Source of the DNA: Enterobacter sp. 10-1
GTDB lineage: Bacteria; Pseudomonadota; Gammaproteobacteria; Enterobacterales; Enterobacteriaceae
DNA: 64,000 nucleotides
Direction of reading: 5' to 3'
Assembly (NCBI GenBank): GCA_002270295.1
Contig: NISF01000002.1
Coordinates: 558,001 to 622,000, forward strand
Positions 63,472-64,000 of the stretch are shown here, piece after piece. Each line of letters begins with the position of its first letter. The first letter of the stretch is position 1. Below the pieces are notes generated by a model. It did not search any database. It had not been told where the DNA came from and was given only the letters and a program-made list of their open reading frames with translations. The translations under genes and the position numbers were made by a program.

Positions 63472-64000
63472 ATGCACAATGTAGAGACCACCACGAGTCC
63501 GAATTATCCCCTGTTGCGTATCAGCGGATTGTCCAGGCGATTTGGCGCAACCCAGGCGCTGAACAATGTCTCGGTTCAGTTTGCCGCCGGAGAAATCCAC
63601 TGCTTATTGGGTGAAAACGGCGCCGGAAAATCAACCATCGGAAAAATCATCAGCGGGCTCTATCCCGCTGATGAGGGAAGTATCTGGTATGACGAACAGC
63701 GGGTAGCCTTCAACAGCTCCCGGGAAGCACGGCACGCAGGTATCGTCATGGTTTATCAGGAGCTGTCTCTGGCACCGAGTCTATCCGTACGCGCCAACCT
63801 GTGGCTGGGAGCGGAGCAAGGAAAAACGCTCCTCTCGCTCACTCGTCGCGCTCAGGAGAAGACCAGGGTAATGGAAGTCCTGACCCAGCTTGGTCTGGAC
63901 GACATCGATATGGAAAGCGCGGTTGGCCATTTTCCGGTCGCGATTCAGCAACTGATTGAAATCGGCAAATCGCTGATGTCGCAACCTCGGGTCATTATTT
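63472..64000 (+). CDS. Ribose-type ABC transporter ATPase (5' part)
   Basis: The first 176 codons of an ATPase of the CUT2 (ribose/galactofuranose) group, running off the window. The first nucleotide-binding domain has Walker A GENGAGKST and the Q-loop VYQELS. The signature is FPVAIQQLIEIGKSL, where the usual LSxGQ glycine is replaced, a variation also seen in YtfR-type transporters. Family members have two fused ATPase domains of about 500 residues. GAGGGAAG lies ahead of the ATG at 63472. The permease should follow beyond the window. Confidence 0.85.
   Translation, partial: MHNVETTTSPNYPLLRISGLSRRFGATQALNNVSVQFAAGEIHCLLGENGAGKSTIGKIISGLYPADEGSIWYDEQRVAFNSSREARHAGIVMVYQELSLAPSLSVRANLWLGAEQGKTLLSLTRRAQEKTRVMEVLTQLGLDDIDMESAVGHFPVAIQQLIEIGKSLMSQPRVII

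Overview
The window is the backbone of an enterobacterial chromosome, most probably Klebsiella (oxytoca-group-like) or a close relative such as Raoultella. Gene order from yghU to the tRNA-Ile gene ileX follows Escherichia coli almost gene by gene, and a complete ureDABCEFG urease operon of the Klebsiella type sits where E. coli carries the tartrate (ttd) genes. The coding sequence is GC-rich. There is no phage, insertion sequence, integrase or CRISPR array. The species call is an inference from recognised protein families and synteny, not from a database search.

Layout. 0.3-6.2 kb: a DsbA-like protein, yghU, yghW, yghX, gpr (yghZ), yqhA and exbBD. 6.4-11.7 kb: metC, yghB, and yqhC with its target yqhD and dkgA. 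11.8-18.9 kb: ygiQ, ftsP, plsC and parC on the minus strand. 19.0-22.6 kb: ygiW divergent from qseBC, then mdaB and ygiN. 22.7-27.1 kb: parE-yqiA-cpdA-yqiB-nudF on the minus strand. 27.3-34.2 kb: tolC-ygiB-ygiC, ygiD divergent from zupT, ribB with its FMN riboswitch, ubiK and glgS. 34.5-44.5 kb: hldE, glnE and ygiF (minus), ygiM and cca (plus), uppP and folB (minus), plsY (plus). 44.7-53.2 kb: the accessory block, with an MFS transporter, urease and an NCS1-family permease that has a four-cysteine tail. 53.2-59.5 kb: tsaD, the rpsU-dnaG-rpoD macromolecular synthesis operon, mug and tRNA-Ile(CAU). 59.8-64.0 kb: a second accessory block, running off the window.

How the parts work together. Several control sites are readable: Fur-type boxes before exbB and zupT, two MetJ met-boxes before metC, a QseB/PmrA-type direct repeat between ygiW and qseB, a marbox before tolC, a NAC-type site before ureD, and the FMN riboswitch before ribB. 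Urease (UreABC plus UreDEFG nickel chaperones) releases ammonia from urea. The flanking transporters and the NAC-like site suggest a nitrogen-scavenging unit.

The block after ileX is the least familiar part. A siderophore-interacting-protein-type flavoreductase and a GntR/FCD regulator face a meta-cleavage-product-type alpha/beta hydrolase, a sugar-type periplasmic binding protein and the start of a ribose-type ABC ATPase. It looks like an uptake-and-hydrolysis cluster for an unknown small molecule and is the best candidate here for an undescribed system.
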